A DNA stretch of 64,000 bases from contig NZ_JABBND010000005.1 in NCBI RefSeq assembly GCF_012933465.1, forward strand, positions 186,001-250,000. Reading direction: 5' to 3'. Every line of letters starts with the position of its first letter. The stretch's first letter is position 1. Made by a program: the position numbers and the translations under genes. The notes beneath the pieces were generated by a model. It did no database searches, had not been told where the DNA came from, and saw only the letters and a program-made list of their open reading frames with translations. This document shows positions 36,501 through 46,500 of this stretch, piece by piece. Origin of the DNA: Actinomycetospora sp. TBRC 11914. GTDB taxonomy: Bacteria > Actinomycetota > Actinomycetes > Mycobacteriales > Pseudonocardiaceae.

Positions 36501-39500
36501 GCCGGGCTGCGCGGCCAGCGCCGCCTCGACCTCGCCGAGCTCGACGCGGAAGCCCCGGATCTTGACCTGGTCGTCGACGCGGCCGAGGTGGTCGAGCTCG
36601 CCGGCGCGGGGGTCACCGGGCGGGCGGCGGCGGGCGCGGTCGCCGGTGCGGTACATGCGGGTGCCGGGCGGGCCGTCGGGGTCGGCGACGAAGCGGGCGG
36701 CGGTCAGGGCGGGCCGGCCGAGGTAGCCGCGGGCGAGCTGGACGCCGGTCAGGTAGAGCTCGCCGGTGACGCCGGGCGCGACGGGGCGCAGGCGGTGGTC
36801 GAGGACGCGGACGCCGGTGTTGGCGACCGGCGCGCCGATCGGGACGGTCGGTTCGCCGCCGGGAATCTCGGTGGCGGTGACATCGACGGCGGCCTCGGTC
36901 GGGCCGTAGAGGTTGTGGAGCGCGGCGTGGGGCACCACGGTGCGCGCACGGGTGGCGAGCGCGGGCGGGAGGCCCTCGCCGGAGCAGACGATGCGGCGCA
37001 GGGTCCCGACGGCGGCGTCGGTGCGCTCGACGTGGTCGAGGAACGGCCGCAGCATCGACGGGACGAAGTGCATCGTCGTGACGCCGTGGGCGGTGATCAC
37101 CGCGGCGAGGTGCTCGGGGTCGCCGTGGCGGCCGGGCTCGGCGAGGACGAGGCGCGCGCCGTCGACCAGCGGCCAGAAGAACTCCCACACCGAGACGTCG
37201 AAGCTGGACGGCGTCTTCTGGAGCACGGCGTCGGCGGGGCCGAGCCCGAACCGGTCCTGCATCCAGACGAGGCGGTTGACGATCGCCTCGTGGGTGACGA
37301 CGACGCCCTTCGGCCGGCCGGTGGAGCCCGAGGTGTAGAGGACGTAGGCGGCGTCGGCGGGGTCGGGTGGTGATGGCAGCGGTGTCGCATCGCAGACGTT
37401 GAGTGTCTGCGATGCGACACCGCTGCCATCGAGCACGAGCTTCGCGCCCGAGTCGGCGAGCATGAACGCGACCCGGTCGGCCGGGTAGTCGGGGTCGAGC
37501 GGCAGGTAGGCGGCGCCGGCGCGGAGCACTCCGACGAGGGCCACGATCAGCTCGGCCGACCGCGGCAGCGCCACCCCGACGACGTCCCCGCGCCCGATCC
37601 CCCGGGCCGCCAGCCCCGCCGCGAGCGCCGCCGACCGGCCGTCGAGCTCGCCGCGGGTCAGCGTCTCCCCCGTCGGCGTCACCACCGCGACCGCGTCCGG
37701 TGCCGCCGCGAGCCCCGCCTCGAGCATCGCGGTGAGCGTCGTCGGCGCGATCGACCGCACCGGGCCGGGCGCGAGCGCGGCGGCGCGGGCGGCGTCGTCG
37801 AGGAGGTCGAGCGCCCCGACCGTCTCGTCCGGGGTGCGGGCCAGCGCGGTGAGCGCGACCAGCAGCCGGTCGAGCAGGCCGGGGCCGTCGGCGACGTCGG
37901 GCCGGTGCGTCAGCGCGAGGTGCAGCCGGCCGTCGCCCGGGGTCGCGACGAGGCTCGCCGGATAGTGCGGCGCGTCGTGGTGGCGGACCGCGGTCACGTG
38001 CAGCCCGGGCGGGGCGGCGTCGTCGACGGCGGACGGGTCGAGGGGGTAGTTCTCGACGACGAGCAGGGTGTCGAACAGCTCGCCCGACCCGGCCGGCGCC
38101 GCCCGCTGGATCGCCGGCAGCCCGATCTCGGCGTGCTCGGCCAGCGCCGCCTGCTCCCCCTGCACGCGCCCGGCCAGGTCCGCCACGGCCTCGTCGTCGT
38201 CGAGCCGGACCCGCACCGGCACCGTGGTGATGTAGAGCCCGACCGCGGTGTCGACCCCGTCGACCTCCGGTGGCCGCCCGGACACGGTCTGGCCGAGCAC
38301 GACGTCGTCGCGCCCCGTGCTGCGCGCGAGCACCAGCGCCCAGGCGACCTGCAGCAGCGTCGCGAGCGTGACCCCGCGGGACCGGGCGAGCGCCTGGAGG
38401 TCGGACGCGAGCTCCGGGTCGACGTCCCGCTCGAGCGCCTCGACCGGACCCTGCGCCTCGGCCGGACCCTCCGACCCGGCCGGGGCGAGCAGCGTCGGGC
38501 CGTCCAGCCCGGCCAGCGCCTCGGCCCAGGCCGCCCGGGCGGCCGCACCCTCGGGGCCGGCCGCGCGGGCGGCGAGGCGGGCGAGGTGGGCGCGGTGCGG
38601 GTGGGTGGGGCCGAGACCGGCGGCGGCGACGAGGTCGGTCGCGTCCGGGTGCGCGAGCGCCGCGGTCCAGAGCGCGAACCACTCGCGGACGAGGACCGGC
38701 GTCGACCAGCCGTCGAGGATCGCGTGGTGGGCGCTCAGGACGAGGCCCTGCGGCGTCGTCCGGTAGCTCCACAGCGCACTGCGCGGCTCGGCCCCGATCG
38801 CGGTCACCCACCGGCCCGAGGAGACCTGCGGGAAGGTCTCGCGCAGCGCGTCGTGCCGGGCGACCAGGGCGGTCGCGGCGCGCTCGAGGGCGGCGCGGTG
38901 CTCGTCGGTCAGCGGGGCGGAGAGCTCGATCTCGAGGGCGACGGCGTACACGTCGTCGTCACCGGTGAGCGCCGCCGTCGCCAGCAGCCCCTCGGCCAGC
39001 GGCGCCGGGGCGAGGACGTCCTCGGCGCCCTGCGCGGTGAGGGCGTCGACGTCGTCCTGGGTGAGCGCCACCGTCGGGAAGTCCGACGGCGTCGCTCCCC
39101 CGATCCCGCTGCGGGCGGCGACGAGCTCCCGGCACGCGGCAGTGAAGGCGTCGGCGAGGGCCTCGACGGCGGCCGCGTCGAGCCGGGTCGTGTCGAACGA
39201 CCACCGCGCCACCAGGTGCGGCCCGTCGTCGCGGTCCTCGGTGCGGGCGTTGACCTCGAGCGGGTGCGCGAGCGGCATCCCCGGGTCGGCGCCGCCGCTC
39301 ATCGCCGGGGCCTCGGGGGCGGGAGCGAACGGACCGGCCGCGTGCGTGCCCGTCCGGCCCAGGTAGTTGACGAGCAGCTCGGGGGTCTCGGCGTCGACCC
39401 CGCCCCGGAGCCCGTACCCCGCACCGTCGCCCGGTGTCGCGCGCAGCTGTTCCTTGACGGCCTTGAGGAGCCGGTCCGGCGTCGGATCCTCCGGCAGCGC

Positions 39501-42500
39501 GAGCCGGACCGGGTGCACGACGGTGAACCACCCGACGGTGCGCGAGAGGTCCGGACCGTCGGCGGGCACCTCGCGGCCGTACCGCTCCCGGTCGACGACG
39601 AGGCCCTCCCCGCCGGCGTGCCGTGTCACCGCGAGGAGGACGGCGGCGACGAGCACGTCGTCGACGCCGCCGCGGACGCTCGCGGGCAGCTCGCCGAGGA
39701 GCGGCCCGGTGACCTCCGGCGGCAGGGTCACGTGGTGGTGGGACTGGGTCCCGACGGTGCCGGGGGCACCCGCCGTCGTCGTGAGGCGGGCGTCGCCGGA
39801 CCGGGGGGCGGTGGTGCGCCAGTGGTCCTGCTCGGGTTCCCGGGCGGCGGCCGCGGCGGGGAGGTCGGCCGTCCAGGTGCGGAAGGAGGTCGGGACGGGA
39901 TCGAGGGCGGGTGGGTGGCCGGCGGCGAGCGCCGCGTGCGCCGCGCGCAGGTCGTCGGTGAGGACGCGCCAGGAGACGGCGTCGACGACGAGGTGGTGTG
40001 CGGCGAGGACGAGCCGGTCCCCGACGAGGGTCGCGGCGAGCATGCGCCCGCCCTCGGGGTCGAGCCGGGCGACGGCGTCCTCGACGGCGGCGTCGAGCGC
40101 ATGATCATCGGGATGGGGTGGCTGCGGACCTGCGTCGCGCGGGGCGATGGCGTCCCGGTCGAGCGTCCGGAGCACGTCGGCGGCGGTGACGGCGCCGGCG
40201 GCCGGGACCTCGAGCATCGGTTCCTCGCCGCGCACGAGGCGGGCGCGCAGCAGGTCGTGGCGGGCGAGGACCGCGTCGAGCGCCTCGACGACCCGCGCCC
40301 CGGCCGGGACGGTCAGCACCACCCGCTGGTGGTACCGCGCGATCGGCCCACCCACCGCGGCGCACCGCGCGAGCCAGGCCCGGGCGACCGGCAGCAGCGC
40401 GACGGTCCCGGTGCCGTCGTCGACCGGCGCGGGGGCGTCGTCGCCGATCCGCACCGCCACCGCGGCGAGCTCCCGGGCGGTGCGGCGCTCGACGACCTGC
40501 CGCGGCGTCACGGTCCATCCGGCCCGCCGTGCGCGGGTGACCAGCGCGAGCGCGACGATGGAGTCGCCGCCGAGGGCGAAGAAGTCGTCGTCGACCCCCA
40601 CGGTGTCGAGCTCGAGCACGTCGGCGACCACCCCGACGAGGTCGTGCTCGGCCGGCGTCGTCGGCTCCCCGCCCGCCCCCGCCGTCGTCGTGCTCCTCTG
40701 GATCTCCTTGAAGGCGGGCGCGGGGAGCGTCGCGCGGTCGATCTTGTTGTTGGCGGTGACCGGGAAGGCGTCGAGCACGACGACGGCCGCCGGGATCATG
40801 TGCTCGGGGAGCCGCTCGGCGGCGCGGCGGCGGAGCGCGGCGGGGTCGGGGTCGCGGCCGGTGACGTACCCGACCAGCTGCGGCCGGCCCCCGTCGCGCC
40901 GGACGACGACGAGGGCCTGGGTCACCGCCGGGTCCTCCGCGAGGACCGCCGACACCTCGCCGGGCTCGATCCGGAACCCGCGCAGCGACACCTGCTCGTC
41001 GGCGCGGCCGAGGTAGTCGAGCTCGCCGGGCCAGGGGTCGGGCTCGCCGCTGGGCAGCGTGCGGGGGCGGCGGCGGACGAGGTCGCCGGTGCGGTACATC
41101 CGGGCGCCGGGCTCGTCGAACGCAGCGCCGAAGGGGTCGGCGAGGAAGCGCTCGGCGGTGAGGTCGGGCCGGTCGAGGTAGCCGCGTGCCAGGCCGGCGC
41201 CGGCGAGGTAGAGCTCCCCGACGACGCCGTCGGGCACCGGGCGCAGCCGCCGGTCCAGCACGTAGGCGCGGCCACCGACGTCGACCCGGCCGATCGGTGC
41301 GGCGCCGGTCTTCCGGACCGACTCGGGGTCCAGGCGCCCGAGCGTGGCGTTGACGGTGACCTCGGTGGGGCCGTACGCGTCGAAGAGCCGCCGGGTGTGG
41401 CCCCACCGCGCGACGAGCTCCGGGGGCACGGCCTCGGTCCCGACGAGGATCGTCATGCCCTCGGGCAGCGGGGCGTCGGCGGGGAGCGCGCCGGACACGC
41501 TGGGCGGGAGCGCGGCGTGGGTGACGCCCTCGTCGCGCAGGTAGGCGGCGAGCGCGTGGTCGGGGCTGCGCAGCGCGGTGGGGACGAGCACGCAGGTCCC
41601 ACCGACGCAGAGCGCCATCGACATCTCGAAGAACGCGAGGTCGAAGCTGACGCTCGCGAACATCGCGACCCGGGAGTCCGGGGTGACCGCGAGGCGGGGC
41701 GGGTCGGTGGCGGTGGCGACGAGGTCGGCGACCCCGGCGTGGGGCACGACGACGCCCTTCGGCCGGCCGGTGGAGCCCGAGGTGAAGATCAGGTAGGCGG
41801 CGTCGTCGGGGTGGGGCTCGGGGAGGGGGTCGCCGTCCCGTGCAAGCGGAGCGTCGTTGCTTGCATCCAGTGACAGGAAAGCCACGTCGTCGAATCCCGG
41901 ATCCGAGCCGTCCGTGATCACCACGACCGGCTCGGCCTCGCGGACCATGAGCGCCAGCCGGTCGGCCGGGTAGTCGAGGTCGAGCGCGAGGTACGCCGAC
42001 CCGGAGCGCAGCACCGCGGTGAGCGCGACGACGAGGTCGACCGTCCGCGGCAGCGCCACCCCGACGACCGCGCCCGGCCCGGCTCCGCGCGCCACCAGCG
42101 CCCGGGCGAGCCGCCCCGACCCCTCCTCGAGCTCGGCCCACGTCACCGTCCGCTCGCCGTCGCGCACCGCGGGCTTCGCGGGGTCGAGCGCCGCGGCGCG
42201 GGCGAAGAGCGCGGGCCACGTCGTCGGGACGCTGCGGTGGGGTTCGTCCGGCGCCGGGGTGTTGGGTGCGACGACGAGGCGGTGCCGTTCGTCCTCGTCC
42301 GTCACCTCGATGTCGACGAGCCGCCGCGCCGGGTCGGCGCCGACGGCCGTGAGCACCCGCAGCACCCGGTCGGCCAGCACCTCGGCGTCGGCGGTGGACA
42401 GCGCGTCGGGCCGGTACACCACCCGCAGCCGGGCCGGCGCGTCGCCGTGCGCGGGGAGCGCGACGACGCTGACTGGGTAGTGCGTCGCGTCCCGGATGCC

Positions 42501-43595
42501 CACCTCCCGCACTCCCAGCCCGGGGGCGAGCGCGGCGAGGGCCGACGGGTCGAGCCCGACGTTCTCGACCACGAGCAGCGTGTCGAACGGCTCCCCCTCG
42601 ATCCCGGCCAGCCGCGAGACGGTCGCCAGGTCGGCCTGCTCGTCGGCGAGCCGGGACCGGCCGCGGGCCCCGAGCGCGTCGATCAGGTCCGCGACGGTGC
42701 GCCCGCCGTCGGGACCCGGCGACGCGTCGACGCGCACCGGCAGCGTCGCCACGAACGGCCCGATCATCTCCTCGACGCCGTCGAGCGCCGCGGGGCGACC
42801 CGAGACGGTCGTGCCGAACACGACGTCGTCGCGCCCGGTCAGCCGCGCGAGCGTGAGCCCCCACGCGGCCTGGAGGAGCGTCGCCAGCGTCCACCGGGAG
42901 GTGTCGAGCGCGGGGAGCGCGCGGGTGACCGCCGACGGCAGGTCGGGCGGAGTGTCGGGCAGTGCCGGCACCAGCCGCGTCGGTTCGTCGAGCCCGGCGA
43001 GGTCGGCGGCGACGCGGCGGGCGGCGGCGTCGCGGTCCAGCGTCGCGAGGTGCTCGAGGTGGCGGCGGAACGGGACGGGTGCCGCCGACGACGCGGCGCC
43101 GGTGTCCGCCGTCGTCAGCAGCTCGCGCAGCAGCGGGCCCAGCGACCAGCCGTCGACGACGAGGTGGTGCAGCGTGATCGCGAGCCGCCAACCGGTGCCG
43201 CGCCTGATCAGCAGCGCGCGGACCAGCGGCGGGGTGGCGAGGTCGAAGGGCCGGCGGCGCTCGTCGAGGCAGCGCTCCTCGACCTCGTCGTCGGTCTCGG
43301 CCGACGTCTCCTGCCACGGCACCCGCGCGCGGGTGGGGACGACGGCGACCGGCTCGCCCCGCGTGCGGTCCCGCACCGCGGCGCGGAGCACGTCGTGGCG
43401 GGCGAGCACGGCGTCGAGCGCGGCGTGGAGGCGCTCGGGGCGCGGGCCATCGCCGTCGACGACGAGCTGGATGGTGTACGGGTCGACGGCTCGCTCGTCG
43501 GTCGAGCCGTCCCGTCGGGCGAGGTAGAGCAGGCCGCGCTGCAGCCCGGTGAGCGGCAGGACGTCGGAGACGCCGCGCCGGGAGGCTCCGGTCAC
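30525..43595 (-). CDS. Nonribosomal peptide synthetase, three modules (C-A-T-E / C-A-T-E / C-A-T-TE)
   Basis: 4356 residues from GTG 43595, overlapping the stop of the first NRPS (GTGA). Module 1: C (HHLVVDGWS near 147), A (450-950), T (LGGDSI near 1007), E ([10 protein letters not shown] near 1202). Module 2: C (HHAILDGWS near 1622), A (1950-2430), T (near 2482), E ([10 protein letters not shown] near 2660). Module 3: C (HHVAVDGWS near 3158), A (3465-3950), T (LGGHSLL near 3998), TE (GWSYGG near 4130). The A2 code reads DVWHFSLVDK, so Ser (made D by E2). A1 and A3 read DLFALGAVNK and DVWILGAVNK, similar to each other; ornithine or hydroxyornithine is a guess supported by the monooxygenase gene. 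Several palindromic elements (A, E, F, G, H) lie in frame. It elongates the DHB-peptide and releases the siderophore. Confidence 0.95.
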   Translation of the reverse strand: MTGASRRGVSDVLPLTGLQRGLLYLARRDGSTDERAVDPYTIQLVVDGDGPRPERLHAALDAVLARHDVLRAAVRDRTRGEPVAVVPTRARVPWQETSAETDDEVEERCLDERRRPFDLATPPLVRALLIRRGTGWRLAITLHHLVVDGWSLGPLLRELLTTADTGAASSAAPVPFRRHLEHLATLDRDAAARRVAADLAGLDEPTRLVPALPDTPPDLPSAVTRALPALDTSRWTLATLLQAAWGLTLARLTGRDDVVFGTTVSGRPAALDGVEEMIGPFVATLPVRVDASPGPDGGRTVADLIDALGARGRSRLADEQADLATVSRLAGIEGEPFDTLLVVENVGLDPSALAALAPGLGVREVGIRDATHYPVSVVALPAHGDAPARLRVVYRPDALSTADAEVLADRVLRVLTAVGADPARRLVDIEVTDEDERHRLVVAPNTPAPDEPHRSVPTTWPALFARAAALDPAKPAVRDGERTVTWAELEEGSGRLARALVARGAGPGAVVGVALPRTVDLVVALTAVLRSGSAYLALDLDYPADRLALMVREAEPVVVITDGSDPGFDDVAFLSLDASNDAPLARDGDPLPEPHPDDAAYLIFTSGSTGRPKGVVVPHAGVADLVATATDPPRLAVTPDSRVAMFASVSFDLAFFEMSMALCVGGTCVLVPTALRSPDHALAAYLRDEGVTHAALPPSVSGALPADAPLPEGMTILVGTEAVPPELVARWGHTRRLFDAYGPTEVTVNATLGRLDPESVRKTGAAPIGRVDVGGRAYVLDRRLRPVPDGVVGELYLAGAGLARGYLDRPDLTAERFLADPFGAAFDEPGARMYRTGDLVRRRPRTLPSGEPDPWPGELDYLGRADEQVSLRGFRIEPGEVSAVLAEDPAVTQALVVVRRDGGRPQLVGYVTGRDPDPAALRRRAAERLPEHMIPAAVVVLDAFPVTANNKIDRATLPAPAFKEIQRSTTTAGAGGEPTTPAEHDLVGVVADVLELDTVGVDDDFFALGGDSIVALALVTRARRAGWTVTPRQVVERRTARELAAVAVRIGDDAPAPVDDGTGTVALLPVARAWLARCAAVGGPIARYHQRVVLTVPAGARVVEALDAVLARHDLLRARLVRGEEPMLEVPAAGAVTAADVLRTLDRDAIAPRDAGPQPPHPDDHALDAAVEDAVARLDPEGGRMLAATLVGDRLVLAAHHLVVDAVSWRVLTDDLRAAHAALAAGHPPALDPVPTSFRTWTADLPAAAAAREPEQDHWRTTAPRSGDARLTTTAGAPGTVGTQSHHHVTLPPEVTGPLLGELPASVRGGVDDVLVAAVLLAVTRHAGGEGLVVDRERYGREVPADGPDLSRTVGWFTVVHPVRLALPEDPTPDRLLKAVKEQLRATPGDGAGYGLRGGVDAETPELLVNYLGRTGTHAAGPFAPAPEAPAMSGGADPGMPLAHPLEVNARTEDRDDGPHLVARWSFDTTRLDAAAVEALADAFTAACRELVAARSGIGGATPSDFPTVALTQDDVDALTAQGAEDVLAPAPLAEGLLATAALTGDDDVYAVALEIELSAPLTDEHRAALERAATALVARHDALRETFPQVSSGRWVTAIGAEPRSALWSYRTTPQGLVLSAHHAILDGWSTPVLVREWFALWTAALAHPDATDLVAAAGLGPTHPHRAHLARLAARAAGPEGAAARAAWAEALAGLDGPTLLAPAGSEGPAEAQGPVEALERDVDPELASDLQALARSRGVTLATLLQVAWALVLARSTGRDDVVLGQTVSGRPPEVDGVDTAVGLYITTVPVRVRLDDDEAVADLAGRVQGEQAALAEHAEIGLPAIQRAAPAGSGELFDTLLVVENYPLDPSAVDDAAPPGLHVTAVRHHDAPHYPASLVATPGDGRLHLALTHRPDVADGPGLLDRLLVALTALARTPDETVGALDLLDDAARAAALAPGPVRSIAPTTLTAMLEAGLAAAPDAVAVVTPTGETLTRGELDGRSAALAAGLAARGIGRGDVVGVALPRSAELIVALVGVLRAGAAYLPLDPDYPADRVAFMLADSGAKLVLDGSGVASQTLNVCDATPLPSPPDPADAAYVLYTSGSTGRPKGVVVTHEAIVNRLVWMQDRFGLGPADAVLQKTPSSFDVSVWEFFWPLVDGARLVLAEPGRHGDPEHLAAVITAHGVTTMHFVPSMLRPFLDHVERTDAAVGTLRRIVCSGEGLPPALATRARTVVPHAALHNLYGPTEAAVDVTATEIPGGEPTVPIGAPVANTGVRVLDHRLRPVAPGVTGELYLTGVQLARGYLGRPALTAARFVADPDGPPGTRMYRTGDRARRRPPGDPRAGELDHLGRVDDQVKIRGFRVELGEVEAALAAQPGVGQAVASVRTTPAGAVRLVAHVVPAPGADIDRDALLAGVADRLPEHMVPRALAVVDAVPLSPSGKVDRGALPDPTTGPDDAGRGPAGAVEASLAGAVGEVLGVDAVPVDADFLALGGDSILAIAVVARARAAGVVVTPRQVLQQRTVAALAAVAGTPTEQPATATDPDDAPLLPVAQALVAAGPWRRFHQWRAFVVEGDTEQLRRTLTGLLARHPALSVRVDLTAHRMVRTEPGEVALRRVDAGDRDLAAVLDDEAARAADRLDPERGHVLEAVHVVGDGGGDGGAGRLVLVAHHVAVDAVSWQRLARDLTDPDPAPAPGYLAHARRLAEGAAALRDQLPGWAAVLRRDAPALPLRGPLDPTRDVAAALHRRERRIAGAAGLTAAGALVGGTGEDVVLAALALAAGRVGRGGPLVVEVEGHGRGDGGAGSDAVGWFTTVVPVRVDLRGLELPDPPYPPDLPGRTAGSAPSMVTNRPFVLLARVLRRVVTARHGLPGPDSAFGVLRHLDDEGARVLGALPPPEVVLNHLGRAPAVVPGATRPGDPAPEAPGLHGGGDPDRPTPAHLTLDTVLEGDDLVVRAAWPGPTLHDDDVDALLDALADALPALAALPGHDLGVLANPTPAAVTAPLDEQDLERVLGVVAPARVVDVLPPAPLAEGLMLRGGEGSDPYTIQLTLPLSGDLDDESVGALGEAVTATVARHDALRTVLPAGADGRPLAVVLADPPHGAFRVVELDHPTDARGTSGRSTDTRVPLAQVRADDRRTFDLARGPLLRATLVRGADRHHLVLTVHHVAVDGWSMPILVRDLLDTWARRAPARPAPAHRDHLARLAARDPAEDLDAWREHLAGLAGPTLVAPQDVVDDPVPARTPVTLDDRTRHGLRALARRRRVTPATLLQVAWGIVLGWATGTGDVVLLQTVSGRGGEDTGTVGLFIDTVPVRVRPAPSTRVGTLLEQVRDEQAALADRTHVGLARITRAAGHTQLADTLLVVENYPVDGAALAGPAGIGVGRVAAEDGTHYPLCVVAAGTDGLDVHVAHHLDDAEGAAWAARLARVLTTMADGESLPVGRIDPLGEAERRLVVHDWNDTAVDAGTDPWPTWFAAQVATRPDAPAVVGETPDGTVRWTYRELDARTAAIAAALAARGSGPEDVVGVALPRTPDLVAGLAGVLRAGTAYLPLDPDYPADRLRFTAADAGVRLVVTTRAVAADLPLEDVELLCVEDLPDAVAPTVELSPDHAAYVIHTSGSTGRPKGVVVPHRVVPSLIATATGRLGLRPGARVLQFASPGFDVAFWELTMALGVGATLVVAPSRVRLPDHALTDFLAEHDVGRGDVMILPPALVAALPADAALPEGAVLLVGTEAVPPAVTERWAGRLRVFNAYGPTEVAVNSTLGETDPTSGASGRVPIGVPDPNTRALVLDPALRPVPPGGVGELYLGGAGLARGYLGRPDLTAERFVADPFADEPGARLYRTGDVVRRLPDGRLDHLGRADDQVKIRGHRIELGEVAAAVAGAPGVARAVADTRPAPGGTRRLVAWLVLAGARRGTSLDVVRRHLTSVLPAPMVPADLVVVDGIPTLPSGKTDRAALPEPPSSSPAGTPPRDDAERAVAQVYADVLDLDAPPDVHAGFADLGGHSLLLAALRTRLRERLGVTVSVGELLRRPSAAEVAELVRGRPGPDDGEGGAAPRLVPLRRAGGRPVLLLPGAGGVALPFGPLAGALPADRAVWALQAPELADASVAAPDLGAAVADVLARIDELGGVVDLVGWSYGGVLAQAVAASSRGRVASLVLLDAWPGAGPSGAGEATGDENRRGATESPRPGRSGTDRAGLGPATGPGPAQTVSDGQGPAAAFLGGVLGVGPVEDPDGLAAAVAARPDLAALYPPPVLAGAVRHVEHARAHLAAHTPRPLPTDARLAVTVVVAAGEPGRRQERVVPDGAPERARELWAPVLPADARFVTVDATHLGLLRPGAVERVAEHVHQTLTRALDPEEIP
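30698..30722. repeat. Perfect 10-bp palindrome (H) in the thioesterase-domain end of the NRPS
   Basis: CGTCAGGAAC (30698-30707) and GTTCCTGACG (30713-30722) are perfect inverted arms, read in frame as RQERVVPDG about 55 residues before the C-terminus. It may be a small relative of the other in-gene palindromes; alone, a 10-bp palindrome is weak evidence. Confidence 0.45.
34236..34284 (+). repeat. 49-bp palindromic element, family A, copy 3 (antisense, in frame inside NRPS C domain)
   Basis: Full 49-bp copy with both ends and the TAGAGCGACCG core on the plus strand, i.e. antisense to the host gene. It is read through as [18 protein letters not shown] in the N-terminal half of the third C domain (about residue 3110). 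Orientation and frame differ from copy 2, yet no stop codon results. Confidence 0.92.
35068..35115. repeat. Family-E palindrome, copy 1, in frame inside the second epimerase domain
   Basis: ACGAACGGCCGGTTCG (35068-35083) and CGAACCGGCCGTTCGT (35100-35115) are perfect 16-bp arms with a 16-bp loop. It is read as [17 protein letters not shown] at about residue 2830. The arm closely resembles that of copy 2 in dhbC (14 of 16 bases). Confidence 0.85.
37372..37430. repeat. Family-F perfect 26-bp palindrome, in frame just before the A3 motif of the Ser A domain
   Basis: GATGGCAGCGGTGTCGCATC (start of the 26-bp left arm, 37372-37397) pairs perfectly with 37405-37430 around GTTGAGT. It is read as [19 protein letters not shown], about 20 residues before [10 protein letters not shown] of the serine A domain. 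A 24-bp half copy is in the start of fepG. Confidence 0.9.
41841..41894 (-). repeat. Family-G 54-bp repeat, copy 1 (sense orientation in A domain of NRPS module 1)
   Basis: Read on the minus strand it encodes [18 protein letters not shown], about 30 residues before TSGSTG. The sequence suits an A domain at that place, so this could be the original copy. The same 54 bases (50 identical) occur inverted at 46698-46751. Confidence 0.85.
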
Positions 43596-46500
43596 CGCGG
43601 GCTCGGCAGGGCGTCGTCGGGCTCGTCGTCGAGGTCCTCGAAGCCGAGGTCGTCGAGCTCGTCGTCGTCGAGGTCCACGAGCGGGGCGGGCGTGTCGTCA
43701 GCGGCGGCGGGTGTCCCGGTGGGCCGGGCGACGGCGGCCAGCGCGGTCGGGGTGCGCAGGTCCAATACGTCCGCGACCTCGACGGTCCAGCCCGCCGCGC
43801 GCGCCCGCGCCACGACCCGGATCGACGCGATGCTGTCGCCGCCGAGGGAGAAGAAGTCGGCGTCGGGGTCGGCGGAGGGCACGCCGAGGACGTCGGCGAA
43901 CACTGCGGCGAGCGCGCGGGCGGCCTCCTCCGCGGCGCGAGGGGAGGATTCGGTCGCTCTATCCGCCCCAAGGGTCCCCTCGCGCAAGAGGGTCGCCGCC
44001 TCGGCCGGGCCGCGAGGGGAGGATTCGGTCGCTCTAGTCGCCCGAAGGGTCCCCTCGCGCGGAACGGTGGGCACCGGACCGTCCGCGTCCGCGGCCATCT
44101 CCCGCAGCGCCGCCACCAGCGCGTCGACCACCCCGCGCGCCGTCGCCTCGTCGTACAGCGCGCTCGCGTACTCCAGCCGGCCGCGGACCCCGTCCGCGCC
44201 GCGGGTCTCGGTGAGCTCCACGGTGAGGTCGAGCTTCGCCGTCCCGGTGCCGCGCAGCTCGGTGCGCGCCGGCCGGCCACCGAGCGGCGGGACGTCCGCC
44301 CGGACCTCCCGGTGGGTGAGCATCACCTGGAACAACGGGTGCCGTCCCGGCCGGCGCGGCGGCGCCACCGCGGCCACCACCTCGTCGAACGGCACGCCGG
44401 CGTCGGCGACGGCGCTTAGGTCGGCGTCGCGCACCCGCCCCAGCAGCTCCCGCACGGTCGCCACGCCGTCGAGACGCACCCGCAGCGCGACCAGCCCGAC
44501 GAAGAGCCCCACCAACGGCTCGGCGGCCGCCTCGTCCCGCCGCGCCACCGGCGTCCCGACGACGACGTCGCTCCCGCCCAGCACCGCGACGAGCGCCGCG
44601 TGCACGACCATGAACGTCGTCGTCCCGGTCTCCCGCGCGAGCGCCCGGACGCCGCGGTGCAGCGCCGCGTCGATCTCGACCGGGACCTCCCCACCGGCGG
44701 GCGACGGCCGGGCGGGACGCGGTCGGTCGGGCGGCACCGTGACCTCGACGGGCGCGTCGGCGAGGCGCGCCCGCCACCGCGCCAGCCCGTCCGCCGGGTC
44801 GCCGCGGCGGGACGCGGCCGCCCGCGTCGTGCGGGCGTAGGTCGTCGGCAGCGGGGCGAACGACGGCGCGTGCCCGGCGAGGCGGGCGGCGTGGGCGGTG
44901 GCGAGATCGTCGTAGAGCGTCGCGAGCGACCACTCGTCCCCCGCGAGGTGGTGCACGACGACGACGAGCGCGGCCCGCCCCGGCGCCCGCACCAGCGTGG
45001 CGCGCACCGGGATCGTCGTCGCGACGTCGATCGGGGTGCGGGCGGCGGCGTCGACGGCGGCGTCGAGGGCCGCGTCGTCCTCGGCCTCGACCCGGTCCAG
45101 GCACACCTCGGGTGCGTCGAGCACGTCCTGCCACACGGTCCCGGGGTCGTCCGGGTCCTCCCGCGGGATCGTGCGCAGCGGTTCGTGGCGCGCGACGACG
45201 TCGCCGATCGCCGCCACGAGCGCGTCGGCCTCGTCGTCGGCGAGCGCCCCGTCGAGGTGGACGACGAGCGGGATGTTCCACGTCGCGGTCGGGCCCTGCA
45301 GCCGGTGGAGGAACCACAGGCTGCGCTGGGCCGGGGACAGCGGAGCGCGGCCCGGATCATCGACACGGCCCTCGTCGTCGGGAACCACCGCGGCGCTGCC
45401 GGGGGTGAGGCGCGCGGCGAGGTCGGCGAGGGTCGGGGCGTCGAACACGTCACGCACCGAGAGCTCCGCGGCGAGCCGCTCCCCGACCCGCGCGGCCAGC
45501 CGCGCCGCGAGCAGCGAGTGCCCGCCGAGGGCGAAGAAGTCGTCGTCGGGCCCGGCCTCGGCGCCCAGCAGCGTCGTCGCGACCTCGCACACCGCCGTCT
45601 CGGCCGGCCCCTCGGCGGCCCGGCCGGCCGCCGTCGTCGTGCCCGGCGCGGGCAGGCGGGCGCGGTCGACCTTGCCGTTGGCGGTCTCGGGGAAGGCGTC
45701 GAGCACGACGACGGCCGAGGGCAGCAGGTGGGCGGGCAGGGTGTCCGCGAGCCGGGCGCGCACGGTCGCCGTCGTGAGGTCCCCGGTCCCCACGACGTAG
45801 GCGACGAGCCGTCCGCCGGTGTCGTCCTTCACCAGGGTCACGACGCTGCGGGTCACCCCGTCCAGCCCGTCGAGGGTGGCCTCGATCTCGCCGGGCTCGA
45901 CGCGGTGGCCGCGCACCTTGATCTGCTGGTCGGCCCGGCCGACGTAGTGGAGGGTGCCGTCGGGGTCGCGGCGGGCGAGGTCACCGGTGCGGTACATGCG
46001 GGTGCCGGCCGGGCCGTGGGGGTCGGCGACGAACCGCTCGGCGGTGAGCGCGGGCCGGCCGAGGTAGCCGCGGGCCAGTCCGGCGCCGGCGAGGTGGAGC
46101 TCCCCGACGACGCCGTCGGGCACCGGCTGCAGCGCCGCGTCGAGGACGTGGGCGCCGGCGCCGGTGATGGGGCGGCCGATCGCGGGGCTGTGCGAGGTGG
46201 TCGCCCAGACGGTCGCCTCGGTGGGGCCGTAGAGGTTAGTGACGGCGGCGCCGGCGGCGGTGAGCTCCGCGTGCAGCGACGCGGGCAGGGCCTCGCCCCC
46301 GACGAGGACGGTGACGCCGTCGAGCACGTCGGGGCGGTCGTCCGGCCCCAGCACGTCCAGCAGCGCCCGGTAGAGCGTCGGGGTGGCCTGGACGGTGAGG
46401 GGCTCGTGCCGCCGTGCGGTGCGCAGGAGGGCGGCGAGGGCCGTCGGGTCCTGGACCGTGCGCCGGGGCGCGACGACGAGGCGGGCGCCGGCGAGGAGCG

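Noticed and set aside
44011-44059. A frameshifted A-domain remnant at the C-T junction of the 1672-residue NRPS
   Set aside because: The region between C and T is only about 125 bp, all taken by the two repeats and spacer; no A-domain motif appears in any frame.
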